From positions 14,931-78,930 of the forward strand of contig NZ_DASUCC010000024.1 in the NCBI RefSeq assembly GCF_035762905.1: a DNA stretch of 64,000 nucleotides. Reading direction: 5' to 3'. Position 1 is the first letter of the stretch; every line of letters starts with the position of its first letter. The position numbers and the translations under genes are program-made. Origin of the DNA: DASYTH01 sp035762905. Lineage in GTDB: Bacteria; Actinomycetota; Actinomycetes; Mycobacteriales; Pseudonocardiaceae. The notes beneath the pieces are model-generated. The model was given only the letters and a program-made list of their open reading frames with translations. It was not told the origin of the DNA and searched no databases. This document shows, piece by piece, positions 51,781-60,454 of this stretch.

Positions 51781-52641
51781 ATGCGCATCGACCTGCACAC
51801 CCACTCCACCGCTTCGGATGGCACCGACAGCCCGGCCGAGTTGGTCGCGGCCGCGGCCCGGGCCGGGCTGGACACGGTGGCGCTCACCGACCACGACACC
51901 ACGGCCGGCTGGGCCGATGCGGCGGCGGCGCTGCCGCCGGGACTGCGGCTGGTGCGCGGCGCCGAGCTGTCCTGCCTTTCCCCGGACGGCCGCGGCGGCG
52001 AGTGCACGGTCCACCTGTTGGCCTACCTGTTCGACCCGGAGGCCGGCGCCGTGGTGCGGACGCACGAGAAGTCCCGAGCCGAGCGCCGAATCCGGTTGCG
52101 CCGCATCGCCGAGCGGATGGCGGCCGACGGGCTCCCGGTCGACCCGGACGCGCTGCTCGACGGCGTGCCCGCCGGGGTCACGCCGGGCCGCCCGCACCTG
52201 GCCACGGTCCTGGTGCGGGCCGGCGTCGTGTCCACTGTGGACGAGGCATTTGCCCGCTATCTCAACGATCGCGGCCGCTACTACATCCCGAGCAACCGCA
52301 CTCCGGTGCTGGACGCGCTGGCCATGGTGACCGCATCCGGCGGGGTGAGCGTGCTGGCGCACGCCTTCGCGCACCGCCGGGGCCCGACCGTGACCGCCGA
52401 GGTGATCGCCGAGCTGGCCGCCGCCGGGCTGGACGGCATCGAGGTCGACCACCCCGACCACGACCCGGCCGACCGGCAGCGGCTGCGTGGCCTCGCCGCC
52501 GACCTCGACCTGCTGACCACCGGCTCCAGCGACTATCACGGCAGCAACAAGACCGTGCGGCTGGGCCAGGAGACCACTGACCCGCAGATGCTGGACGCCA
52601 TCGCCGAGCGGGCCACCGGCGCCCCCGTGCTGTCCGCATGA
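51781..52641 (+). CDS. PHP-domain phosphoesterase
   Basis: 286 residues with the PHP metal motifs LHTHST (His6, His8), LTDHDT (Asp, His), AHAFAH and SSDYHG. It resembles the 3,5-nucleoside bisphosphate phosphatase/TrpH group, which hydrolyses pAp or trims short oligonucleotides. 23 nt after the PH gene; the next gene starts 45 nt later. Confidence 0.85.
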   Translation: MRIDLHTHSTASDGTDSPAELVAAAARAGLDTVALTDHDTTAGWADAAAALPPGLRLVRGAELSCLSPDGRGGECTVHLLAYLFDPEAGAVVRTHEKSRAERRIRLRRIAERMAADGLPVDPDALLDGVPAGVTPGRPHLATVLVRAGVVSTVDEAFARYLNDRGRYYIPSNRTPVLDALAMVTASGGVSVLAHAFAHRRGPTVTAEVIAELAAAGLDGIEVDHPDHDPADRQRLRGLAADLDLLTTGSSDYHGSNKTVRLGQETTDPQMLDAIAERATGAPVLSA

Positions 52642-52686
52642 CCCCGTGCTCCGGTGCGTGTCGGGGCGGGCACCTAAGGTTGAGGT

Positions 52687-53520
52687 GTGCACGGGCAGTT
52701 GGGCTTCGACAGCATGCCGCGCAAGCTGATCAGGGTGACCCCTGCCCGGCTCGCGGTCTGGGCCGACTGCCCGCGTCGCTACCGGATGACCTATCTCGAC
52801 CGGCCGACGCCGCCCAAGGGCGGGCCGTGGGCGCACAGCACGCTCGGTGCCGTGGTGCACAACGCACTGCGGGCGTTCCTGGACCTGCCGCCCCGGCGCC
52901 GGACGCCGGACGCGGCGGTCGCCCTGGTCCGGCAGGGCTGGAAGGACGACGGGTTCGCCGGGCCCGAGCAGTCGGCCCGGTTCCGGGAGCGGGCCGCCGG
53001 CTGGGTGGCCGACTACGTGGCGGAGCTGGACGTGACCATGGAGCCGGTCGGGCTGGAGCGGTGGGTGTCCGCACCGGTCGGCACGATCGTCGCCGAGGGC
53101 CGGGTGGACCGGATCGACGAGCGCGACGGCGAACTGGTGATCGTCGACTACAAGACCGGCCGGCACGTGCTGACCACCGACGACGCCCGGGGCTCGCAGG
53201 CGCTCGCGCTGTACGTGATCGCCGCCCGGCGCACGTTGCGCCGCCCGTGCACCCGGGTCGAGCTGCACCACCTGCCCACCGGGTCGGTGGCCGCCTGGGA
53301 GCACACCGAGGCGTCCCTGACCAGGCACCAGACCCGGGCCGAGGAGACCGCCGAGGAGCTCCAGCTGGCTCGGGATACGCTCGATGCCGGCGGTGATCCG
53401 GACGTGTTGTTCCCGGCGCAGGTGGGGCGGCAGTGCACCTGGTGCGACTTCCGGCGCAGCTGTCCGGAAGGCCAGGCCGCCGGCCCCGCGGCCGAACCGT
53501 GGTCCCTGCTCGTCGACTAG
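52687..53520 (+). CDS. RecB-like PD-(D/E)XK nuclease with a four-cysteine cluster
   Basis: 277 residues. The catalytic core shows EGRVDRID and LVIVDYKTG (Asp, then Asp-x-Lys). Cysteines 28, 250, 253 and 259 flank the fold like the iron-sulfur staple of AddB, Cas4 and similar nucleases. No cas genes are nearby, so this is the common actinobacterial chromosomal form, probably a single-strand exonuclease in repair. GTG start. Confidence 0.85.
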   Translation: MHGQLGFDSMPRKLIRVTPARLAVWADCPRRYRMTYLDRPTPPKGGPWAHSTLGAVVHNALRAFLDLPPRRRTPDAAVALVRQGWKDDGFAGPEQSARFRERAAGWVADYVAELDVTMEPVGLERWVSAPVGTIVAEGRVDRIDERDGELVIVDYKTGRHVLTTDDARGSQALALYVIAARRTLRRPCTRVELHHLPTGSVAAWEHTEASLTRHQTRAEETAEELQLARDTLDAGGDPDVLFPAQVGRQCTWCDFRRSCPEGQAAGPAAEPWSLLVD

Positions 53521-53535
53521 AACCCAGGTGATCCC

Positions 53536-53856
53536 GTGCACGATTCGCTGATGGACGTGACCGCGCCGCAGCCGCCGGCCCGCGGGCGCGCCCGCTTCTG
53601 GCCCGAGCTGTCCGGTGCGCTCGCGCTCGGCCTCGGCGCGCTGGCCGCGGTCGTGCTGGTGTTCCAGATCCTGGCCGTGGCCCAGGGGAAACCCGGCCCC
53701 GGCCTGCTCACGGTGGCCGCCCATCTGGTCGCCGCCGGCCTGGCCGTGCTCGCTCAGCGGGTCGCCGACCGCGCTCGCGGCCGGACGGCGGCGCTCGCGG
53801 TGCTCGGCGTGCTGGCCGTCACCGGCGCCACGCTGTGGATCTTCTGGTGGGCCTGA
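53536..53856 (+). CDS. small three-helix membrane protein
   Basis: 106 residues with three membrane helices (about 25-48, 55-72, 85-104) and a basic PARGRARF lead-in. GTG 53536 has AGGTGA close ahead. No family recognised. It follows the nuclease by 15 nt and faces the hydrolase on the other strand. Confidence 0.65.
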   Translation: MHDSLMDVTAPQPPARGRARFWPELSGALALGLGALAAVVLVFQILAVAQGKPGPGLLTVAAHLVAAGLAVLAQRVADRARGRTAALAVLGVLAVTGATLWIFWWA

Positions 53857-53863
53857 CCGAGGG

Positions 53864-54787
53864 TCAGGCGGCGACCGGCAGCTCGGCGTAGAGCAGCCAG
53901 GTACGCCAGGTCGGGATCAGGACGTCGAGCAACTCGTCCGGGTTCTCGATGGCGGGGGAGTGCCGGGCGCCGCGGATGACGGCGAAGTCGGCGTCGAGCC
54001 GGTCGGCCATGTCGCGCTGGGCCGAGACCGGCCAGGCGTCGTCGCCCTCGCCGCAGACGACCAGGCTCTGCGCGCCGGAGGACTGCATCAGCCGGGCCAG
54101 CGCCCCGACCAGGTCGGGCTCGGTGCGCAGGCCGTGCGCCATGCCGAGCAGGGCGGCCGGCGCGGACCGCAGGAACCGGTTGCGCAGGAACGTCTTGAGC
54201 GGCTCCGGCAGGGCGACCCAGGCCGGGTTGTGCGCGTCCAGGGTGTCCTTGAGCCGTTGGGCGGCCTCGATGCCGTGCTGGCGGATGGCCGGCTCACCGA
54301 TGTCCAGCGCCTGCCGGCGCCAGCCCTGCGGCAGCTCGGCCGGGCCGGTGGCCATCAGGGTCAGCCCGACGATCGGCGCACCGGCCAGCACCGCGCTGCG
54401 GGCGACCAGACCGCCGTAGGAGTGACCGAGCAGCATCACCGGGTTGCCGTCCGCGGCCAGCTTGCCGACCAGCTCGGCCACCACCAGACCCAGCGCGCTC
54501 GGCAGGTAGGCCGCCTCCTCGGTCGGGCCGGCCGACTCGTACTGCCCGGGCAGGTCGATCGCGATCGCGTCGAACCCGATCCGCGCGATCGGATCCATCA
54601 GCGGTGCGAAGTCCTCCTTGGAGCCCGAGTACCCGGGCACCATCAGCACGATCGGTACCGGGCCACGTCCCGGTGCCGTGGCTCTGACGTGCAGAGCGGC
54701 GATCGGGCCGTACCTGCCAGGCAGGTCGACCCGCTCTGCCCCGTGTGGGCTGAGCTGGGACCAGGGCTGAGGCGGGACGAGGTTCAC
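53864..54787 (-). CDS. alpha/beta hydrolase
   Basis: 307 residues. The nucleophile lies in GHSYGG (Ser at about 145), with acid GEGDDAWP region (Asp near 244) and catalytic His in GARHSP (about 273); VPGYSGSKEDF marks the oxyanion loop. GTG at 54787 gives VNLVPPQPW as start; a longer reading frame continues into the neighbouring gene and is not used. A general carboxylesterase or thioesterase type; substrate unknown. Confidence 0.85.
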   Translation of the reverse strand: MNLVPPQPWSQLSPHGAERVDLPGRYGPIAALHVRATAPGRGPVPIVLMVPGYSGSKEDFAPLMDPIARIGFDAIAIDLPGQYESAGPTEEAAYLPSALGLVVAELVGKLAADGNPVMLLGHSYGGLVARSAVLAGAPIVGLTLMATGPAELPQGWRRQALDIGEPAIRQHGIEAAQRLKDTLDAHNPAWVALPEPLKTFLRNRFLRSAPAALLGMAHGLRTEPDLVGALARLMQSSGAQSLVVCGEGDDAWPVSAQRDMADRLDADFAVIRGARHSPAIENPDELLDVLIPTWRTWLLYAELPVAA

Positions 54788-54828
54788 AAATCGAGTGTGC
54801 CTGAGAAATCTGGAGTTATCGTCGAACC

Positions 54829-56193
54829 TCAACGAAGCGCGACTACATCGGCACCGCGTTGTTCCAGAACCATGGGCCCGATCGTCGCCATCGTGACCAG
54901 ACCGCGATAGCCGCCGCGGTCGAGCGCGGCGGTGCCGACGGTCTCGCCGGTGACCTGGTCGAGCACCCGGATCCCGTTGCGCACCGGCACCAGCAACCGG
55001 CCGGCGAACAGCGTGCCCGGGCCGAGCGTGTCCACCGCGGTCCACAGTGGCCGCAGCTCGTCGGCGTCCAGCGCGATCGTCCGCGAGCCGGTGAACCAGT
55101 AGTCCGTTTCGCCGCCCTTGACCAGCGGCACGACCAGCCCGTCCGGGTCGCCGCGCAGTTCCTCGTCGGGCAGGCTCAGCGGATACTCGGCCTGCTGCGC
55201 ACCCTGGTCGTCGTACACCACCAGGCGGCTCGGGTTGGGCAGCAGGACCGCGGTGCGCGCGTTGGCCATGGCCACCAGCCGGGCGCCGGCGGTGCCGACC
55301 AGCTCGCTGAACACCACCGCCGGCTCGTCGGCCTTGTTGTCGGAGTTGGTCGCCCGGTAGACGGTCAGCCGGTCGCCCTGCTCGTTCGGGCAGCGCTCGA
55401 TCACGCCGATCCGGCTGGGGCCGACCGCGACCGAGCCGTACTCGCAACCGGTGCGCGGTTGCTTGCCCGGGTTGACGATGGCCGGCAGCGCCCCGTACTC
55501 CATGGTCTGCACCAGGTCCGAGCGCCACGTGGTGAGCAGCCGCCGGCCGGTGGTGGTGACGAAGGTGCCGTCGGACAGCAGTCGGGTGCCGAGTTCGGCG
55601 TCGGAGTGCCGCTGCAGGTTGACCGGCTTGTCCACCGGCTGCCCTGGGACGGGCTGCTTGCCCCGCTTGCCGGAGGCCGGGTCGAGCGCGGCGACCTCGG
55701 TGCAGCCGCCGCCGGACCGGGAGTCGCCGGTCGGCAGCCAGTTGCCGTCGGTCCGGTACACCACGACCGCGAGCGACCATGCCGAAGCGATCGTGCACAG
55801 CGGCAGGTCCCGGGTGTAGCGCCAGAGCACGTCGCCGGTGATCGGGTCGCGGCCGGCCGCCTCCCCGCCGTCGCCGGTCACCACCACCGGTCCGGCCACG
55901 GCCGGGATCGGGGTGGCCGGGCTGGTGGCACGCCACGCCTCGCCGAGCGAGGGCGGAAACACCAGCGGCTGCTCCGGCGGCGCGACCGGGTTCGGGTTCG
56001 GCTGCGACGAGGTGGCCCGGAAGTCGCTGTTCCACCAGATCACCAGGCCGAGCACCAGCGTCACGACCATGATCAGCGCAACGACCAGCAGATCGGTGCC
56101 GCGCCGGAACCGGGTCCGGTCGATCGGGTCGAGCGGCTCCGGCTCACCGGGGTGCTCGCCGGCGAGCACGTCCTCCGACCCGATCGTGTTCAT
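54829..56193 (-). CDS. membrane-anchored beta-propeller (PQQ-like) protein, Rv3212-like
   Basis: 454 residues with an N-terminal cytoplasmic segment, one membrane helix (about 34-54, LLVVALIMVVTLVLGLVIWW) and an extracytoplasmic PQQ-type beta-propeller with repeats such as GRDPITGDVLW and LDADELRPLW. Neighbouring the RhlE-type helicase gene, it matches Rv3212 in position (from memory). Probably an envelope protein with a scaffold or ligand-binding role. Confidence 0.8.
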   Translation of the reverse strand: MNTIGSEDVLAGEHPGEPEPLDPIDRTRFRRGTDLLVVALIMVVTLVLGLVIWWNSDFRATSSQPNPNPVAPPEQPLVFPPSLGEAWRATSPATPIPAVAGPVVVTGDGGEAAGRDPITGDVLWRYTRDLPLCTIASAWSLAVVVYRTDGNWLPTGDSRSGGGCTEVAALDPASGKRGKQPVPGQPVDKPVNLQRHSDAELGTRLLSDGTFVTTTGRRLLTTWRSDLVQTMEYGALPAIVNPGKQPRTGCEYGSVAVGPSRIGVIERCPNEQGDRLTVYRATNSDNKADEPAVVFSELVGTAGARLVAMANARTAVLLPNPSRLVVYDDQGAQQAEYPLSLPDEELRGDPDGLVVPLVKGGETDYWFTGSRTIALDADELRPLWTAVDTLGPGTLFAGRLLVPVRNGIRVLDQVTGETVGTAALDRGGYRGLVTMATIGPMVLEQRGADVVALR

Positions 56194-56199
56194 GGACCG

Positions 56200-57801
56200 C
56201 TAGTCTGCCGTGCCCGCCGTGTCGCCCGTGTTCGGTGTCTCGTCGACCCCGCCGCGCCGGCGGCGCCGGCGCCGGGCCGGCCGCTCGGCCTTGGTCTCGG
56301 CCGGTGCAGCGGTCTCGGTCGGCGCGCCGGTCTCGGCCGCGCCGCCGCGCCGGCGGCGCCGCCGCTGCCGGCTCGGGCCGGTCGCCTCGGGCTCGTCGCG
56401 GGCGATCCGCTCGGTCCCGGCATCGGCCGTCCCGCGGCCGCGCCGGCCGCCGCGGGGCTTGCGCTCCCGCTTCTTGCGGTCGCCGAAGTTCTCCTCCGGC
56501 TCGGCGTCCAGGCCGGCCCTTGTCCGCTTGGCCAGCGGCAGCCGGCCGGTGATGTTGGTCGGGATGCCCAGGTCGCTGAACAGATGCTCGGAGGTGGAGT
56601 AGGTCTCGACCGGCACCGGCACGTCCAGGCCGAGCGTGTCGCTGACCAACTTCCAGCGGGCTTCCTCGTCCCAGTCCACGAGCGTGATCGCCACCCCGGT
56701 CTTGCCGGCCCGGCCGGTGCGACCGATCCGGTGGATGTAGGTGTCGTCGTCCTCGGGACACTGGTAGTTGATCACGTGCGTGACGTCGTCCACGTCCAGC
56801 CCGCGGGCCGCGACGTCGGTGGACACCAGCACGTCGACCTTGCCGGAGCGGAACGCGCGCAGCGCCTGCTCGCGGGCGCCCTGGCCGAGGTCACCGTGCA
56901 CGGCCGCGACCGCGAACCCGCGCTCGGTGAGGTCGTCGGAGAGCTTCTGCGCGGTGCGCTTGGTCCTTGTGAAGATCATCGTGAGGCCGCGGCCGTCGGC
57001 CTGCAGCGCCCGCGCCACGATCTCGATCTTGTCAAGCGAGTGCGCCCGGTAGATGAACTGAGCGGTCTTCTCGTTGACCGCGGCGGCGTCGTTCTCCTCG
57101 GCCCGGATGTGCGTCGGCCGGCGCAGGAACGTGCGGGCCAGCGTGATGATCGGCCCGGGCATCGTGGCCGAGAACAGCATGGTCTGCCGGTTGTCCGGGA
57201 CCATCCGCAGGATCCGCTCGATGTCCGGCAGGAAGCCGAGGTCGAGCATCTTGTCGGCCTCGTCGAGCACCAGGCCGGACACCTTGCCCAGCACCAGGTG
57301 CCGCTGCTCGGCCAGATCGAGCAGCCGGCCGGGGGTGCCGATCACGATGTCCACGCCGCCGCGCAGCGCCGCGATCTGCGGCTCGTACGGCCGGCCGCCG
57401 TAGATGGACAGCACCCGGATGCCCAGGTGCTTGCCGGCGTCGCGCAGGTCATGGGTCACCTGCAGGCACAGCTCGCGGGTGGGCACGACCACCAGTGCCT
57501 GCGGCGTGCCGTCGCCGGGCGTGGTGATCCGCTGCAGCAGCGGCACGCCGAAGCCCAGCGTCTTGCCGGTGCCGGTGCGGGCCTGGCCGATGATGTCGTC
57601 GCCGGCCAGCGCCAGCGGCAGGGTGAGCTCCTGGATCGCGAACGTGCGCTCGATGCCGGCCTCGGCCAGCGCGCGGACGATCTCCGGCCGGGCGCCGAGC
57701 CCGGCGAACGTGGGGGAGTCGGGCCGCACCGGCGCGCCGGCCTGGAGCGGGTGGGAGGTGTCGGTCTCGGGGACGCCGGCTTCGCTGTGTTCCAGCGTCA
57801 C
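56200..57801 (-). CDS. rhlE: DEAD-box RNA helicase, RhlE/CsdA-like (Rv3211-like)
   Basis: 533 residues. Helicase motifs in order: Q motif FAIQELTLPLAL, motif I ARTGTGKT, Ia PTREL, Ib GTPGR, II DEAD, III SAT, IV/V STDVAARGLD and VI HRIGRTGRAG. The C-terminal 140 residues are Arg/Gly/Pro-rich and basic, suited to RNA binding. It unwinds structured RNA. GTG 57801 is the first usable start; the conserved domain begins about 30 residues in. The 253-nt upstream gap is long and structured. Confidence 0.9.
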   Translation of the reverse strand: MTLEHSEAGVPETDTSHPLQAGAPVRPDSPTFAGLGARPEIVRALAEAGIERTFAIQELTLPLALAGDDIIGQARTGTGKTLGFGVPLLQRITTPGDGTPQALVVVPTRELCLQVTHDLRDAGKHLGIRVLSIYGGRPYEPQIAALRGGVDIVIGTPGRLLDLAEQRHLVLGKVSGLVLDEADKMLDLGFLPDIERILRMVPDNRQTMLFSATMPGPIITLARTFLRRPTHIRAEENDAAAVNEKTAQFIYRAHSLDKIEIVARALQADGRGLTMIFTRTKRTAQKLSDDLTERGFAVAAVHGDLGQGAREQALRAFRSGKVDVLVSTDVAARGLDVDDVTHVINYQCPEDDDTYIHRIGRTGRAGKTGVAITLVDWDEEARWKLVSDTLGLDVPVPVETYSTSEHLFSDLGIPTNITGRLPLAKRTRAGLDAEPEENFGDRKKRERKPRGGRRGRGTADAGTERIARDEPEATGPSRQRRRRRRGGAAETGAPTETAAPAETKAERPARRRRRRRGGVDETPNTGDTAGTAD

Positions 57802-57908
57802 CGGGTCGATGGTCGTGTCACTGTCGGTGTTGACGGTCAGGGCGATCGCCTCTCTCGTGTCCGGCGCGCACGGCCTGGAAACGGTCCGCTCGACCGCGCT
57901 CGCGGTGC

Positions 57909-57923
57909 CCTGAAGGTTTCAGG
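57909..57923 (-). other. hairpin in the rhlE leader
   Basis: CCTGAA-GGT-TTCAGG is a perfect 6-bp inverted repeat 108 nt before the helicase start; GAGGGT/ACCCTC and a GCGTGCACGC palindrome lie further up. A TAGACT on the minus strand at 58019-58024 would give a leader of about 210 nt. Cold- or RNA-helicase leaders often fold this way. Confidence 0.4.
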
Positions 57924-58042
57924 TCGCGACGCGGGAGGGTCGGAAGCGTGCACGCACCCTCTCTGACGCCGGCCGCGCGGCCTCGGTGTCGGCCTTGGCA
58001 CGCGGGGCGTCCGTGACGAGTCTACCTGCGACGGTTGCCGGT

Positions 58043-58048
58043 TAGGCT
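58043..58048 (+). promoter_or_regulatory. -10 box of a leaderless transcript
   Basis: TAGGCT ends 6 nt before the ATG of the ferritin-like gene, which would put the transcript start on that ATG. No convincing -35 box. Confidence 0.4.
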
Positions 58049-58054
58049 CCCGGC

Positions 58055-58747
58055 ATGAGCGAGAACACGCCGGCGGCGGCGGGCGTCGATCCGGAAGGGG
58101 TCGGTCCGGACATCGACCAGGGGGTAGTCGACCTGCTCGGCGTGCTCGCCTACGGGGAGCTCTCGGCCTTCGACCGGCTGTCGGAGGACGCCCGCAGCGC
58201 CCCGACCATGGCCGGTCGCGCGGCGCTGTCGGCCATGGCGGCGGCCGAGATCGGGCACTACACCAAGATCGACAAGTTCCTGGCCGGCCACGGGGTGGAC
58301 ATCGAGGACGCGATGCGGCCGTTCATCGGCCACTTCGACACCTGGCACGCCTCCACGGCCCCGCGGTCCTGGCTGGAGTCGCTGGTCAAGGCGTATGTCG
58401 GCGACGGGCTGGCGGCCGACCTGTATCGGGAGATGGCCGGCTGGCTCGACGATGACAGCCGGGCGCTGGTGCTGGACGTGCTGGCCGACACCGGCCACTC
58501 GGCGTTCGCCGAGCGCGAAGTCCGGTCGGCGATCGAGCGGGACCGGGCGGTCCGTGACCGGCTCACGCTGTGGGGCCGCCGGCTGCTCGGCGAGGCGTTG
58601 ACGCAGGCCCAGTACGTGGTGGCGGAGCGGGACGGGCTGGCCGAGCTGATCGTGGCCGGCACCGGGGACCTGGCTGGCATCGCCGCGCTGTTCCGCCGGT
58701 TACAGCAGCAGCACGGCAGGCGGATGACGGCACTCGGACTCGGCTAG
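58055..58747 (+). CDS. ferritin-like fold protein (Rv3210c-like)
   Basis: 230 residues, all helical. The AYGELSAFDRL segment and AAAEIGHYTKID (ExxH) sit in the positions of di-iron ligands of the ferritin/MiaE-like superfamily. Whether all ligands are present is not certain. Position next to DUF3107 and the helicase matches the M. tuberculosis order. Diverges from rhlE with no Shine-Dalgarno sequence. Confidence 0.75.
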   Translation: MSENTPAAAGVDPEGVGPDIDQGVVDLLGVLAYGELSAFDRLSEDARSAPTMAGRAALSAMAAAEIGHYTKIDKFLAGHGVDIEDAMRPFIGHFDTWHASTAPRSWLESLVKAYVGDGLAADLYREMAGWLDDDSRALVLDVLADTGHSAFAEREVRSAIERDRAVRDRLTLWGRRLLGEALTQAQYVVAERDGLAELIVAGTGDLAGIAALFRRLQQQHGRRMTALGLG

Positions 58748-58786
58748 GGTTTGGGCGGATGGGTCGGGCGAGCTGCGGAGGTCGGC

Positions 58787-59011
58787 GTGGAGGTCAAGAT
58801 CGGGATCGCGGACACCGCGCGGGAGATCGTGTTGACCAGCGATCTCGCTCCCGACGAGGTCGAGGCGCTGGTCAGCGACGCACTGCGGACCCAGCAGGGC
58901 ACGCTGGTCATGGTGGACGCCAAGGGCGCCCGGTACGTGATCCCTTCGGCCCGGGTCGCCTACGTGGAGATCGGCAAGGCGGACGCCCGCCGGGTCGGCT
59001 TCGTCACCTGA
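58787..59011 (+). CDS. DUF3107 family protein (Rv3208A/TB9.4-like)
   Basis: 74 residues, MEVKIGIADTAREIVLTSDL, the complete small family. GTG 58787 has GGAG 5-6 nt ahead. Its end overlaps the end of the TetR gene on the other strand by 8 nt. A cytoplasmic protein of unknown role, immunogenic in mycobacteria by report. Confidence 0.85.
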   Translation: MEVKIGIADTAREIVLTSDLAPDEVEALVSDALRTQQGTLVMVDAKGARYVIPSARVAYVEIGKADARRVGFVT

Positions 59012-59696
59012 GGTTTCTCGGCCGCAGCTGCACGACCCGGTCCACCTCGATCGGCTCGTTCGGGTCGAGCACCACGCCGCCGTGCTGGCGCACGATCCCG
59101 TCGATGGCCGCCCAGATGATCTCGGTCAGGTACTCCACGACGGCGTCCCGGTTCATCGTCCGGCGCTCCAGCCACCACTCGCTCACGTTCTGCACCAGGC
59201 CGACGATCCCGTGGCCCCACGGCTCGGCCGCGCCGGAGTCCATGTCCAGCGCCCGCAGATAGTCGCCGAGCAACCGGCTCAGCGTGGCGCCGATCAGCTC
59301 CTTGTCCTCGGCCACCACGTCCCGGCCGAACGGGCGGCGGATCAGCAGCCGGTACAGGTTCGGATACTCCTCGATCACCGAGAAGTACGCCTGCAGGCTG
59401 TTGCGGATCCGCGGGACCGGCGCCTCCTCGTTGTTCAGCGCCGGGATGAGCCGCTCGAACAGCAGCTGGGTGCCGCGCTGGCCGAGCGCGACGTAGAGAT
59501 CCGCCTTGTCGGTGAAATGCCGGTACAGCACGGGTTTGGTGACCCCGGCCTCGGCGGCCACGTGCTCCATGCCGAAGTCCGGCCCGTGCTCGGCCAGCGC
59601 GCGCAGCGCCGCCTGGACGAACTCCTCACGCCGGGCCTCGCGGTGCGAGCGCCACCGGTCCCGGCGGGCGTCACCCTTGCCGGTCGGCTCGTTCAC
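59004..59696 (-). CDS. TetR-family regulator (Rv3208-like)
   Basis: 230 residues. The N-terminal helix-turn-helix is clear (MEHVAAEAGVTKPVLYRHF), the rest is the helical ligand-binding/dimer region. Its start lies 4 nt after the stop of the second TetR gene, so the two are one transcript. Probably controls the lipid-related genes nearby or itself. Confidence 0.88.
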   Translation of the reverse strand: MNEPTGKGDARRDRWRSHREARREEFVQAALRALAEHGPDFGMEHVAAEAGVTKPVLYRHFTDKADLYVALGQRGTQLLFERLIPALNNEEAPVPRIRNSLQAYFSVIEEYPNLYRLLIRRPFGRDVVAEDKELIGATLSRLLGDYLRALDMDSGAAEPWGHGIVGLVQNVSEWWLERRTMNRDAVVEYLTEIIWAAIDGIVRQHGGVVLDPNEPIEVDRVVQLRPRNLR

Positions 59697-59700
59697 GGCG

Positions 59701-60342
59701 TCACTCGTGTTGATGTTGCAGCGGGAACCCGCCGCCGATCCCGCGCCAGATCAGCGTGGAGATCAGCGCGACGGCCTCGTCCTTGGGGATCGGCCGCTGG
59801 TCGGCGAGCCAGCCGCGGGCGGCCACCTGGCTGACCCCGGCCAGACCGACGGCGAGCAGCCGGGCGCGCACGTCGTCCAGCCCGGCGTCCGCGGTGATGG
59901 TGGCGGTGATCGCGCGGACGCTGGCCTCGGTGGCCCGCTCGACCGCGTCCTGCACCGCGGGCTCGCCGCGCAGATCGGACTCGAACACCAGGCGGAACGC
60001 CTGGCTCTCGCCGTCGACGAAGTCGAAGTAGGCGCCAACGGCGTTGCGCACCCGGAGCTTGTTGTCCGTGGTGCCCGCCATCGCCTCGGTCACCCGCCGG
60101 ATCAGCTCGTCGACGTGCGTGTCGAGCAGCGCCATGTACAACTCGAGCTTGCCGGGGAAGTGCTGGTAGAGCACCGGCTTGCTGACCCCGGCCCGCTCGG
60201 CGATCTCGTCCATGGCCGCGGCGTGATAGCCGTTGGCCGCGAAGACGTCCTGGGCGGCGGCGAGCAACTGGGCCCGCCGTGCGGTTCTCGGCAACCGTGC
60301 GCCCTTGCCGGCCTGTCCGTTCTGCTCGATGGTCTCCGCCAT
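59701..60342 (-). CDS. TetR-family regulator
   Basis: 213 residues from ATG 60342, with the HTH MDEIAERAGVSKPVLYQHF and a C-terminal all-helical ligand domain. GTG 60363 would add seven residues (VTVGGGG) and also has a GAGG ahead. It diverges from the alpha/beta hydrolase and is followed by its paralogue after 4 nt; two TetR genes in tandem are unusual. Confidence 0.88.
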   Translation of the reverse strand: MAETIEQNGQAGKGARLPRTARRAQLLAAAQDVFAANGYHAAAMDEIAERAGVSKPVLYQHFPGKLELYMALLDTHVDELIRRVTEAMAGTTDNKLRVRNAVGAYFDFVDGESQAFRLVFESDLRGEPAVQDAVERATEASVRAITATITADAGLDDVRARLLAVGLAGVSQVAARGWLADQRPIPKDEAVALISTLIWRGIGGGFPLQHQHE

Positions 60343-60415
60343 ACCGCCTCCACCAACGGTCACGCAAGCCTCGGGATCGGGGTCGCCGAGTCCCGTCCAG
60401 GTGATTCTGCCGACC

Positions 60416-60429
60416 TTACTCGTCGGTAA
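60416..60429. promoter_or_regulatory. TetR-type operator candidate
   Basis: TTAC-TCGTCG-GTAA is an inverted repeat in the 112-nt gap between the first TetR gene and the hydrolase; its form is like many TetR-family sites. It could regulate both divergent directions. Confidence 0.5.
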
Positions 60430-60454
60430 CGCCCCGCGGAGGGAGACTGGTCCG

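Noticed and set aside
52687..53520. Cas4 and a CRISPR locus
   Set aside because: The nuclease resembles Cas4 only in its Fe-S staple and core; no cas genes and no direct-repeat array with spacers occur anywhere in the window.
53864..56035. A 723-codon minus-strand frame joining the alpha/beta hydrolase to the propeller gene region
   Set aside because: The upstream two-thirds read as frame-shadow sequence of the propeller gene in another frame; the hydrolase domain is complete from GTG 54787, so no fusion is needed.
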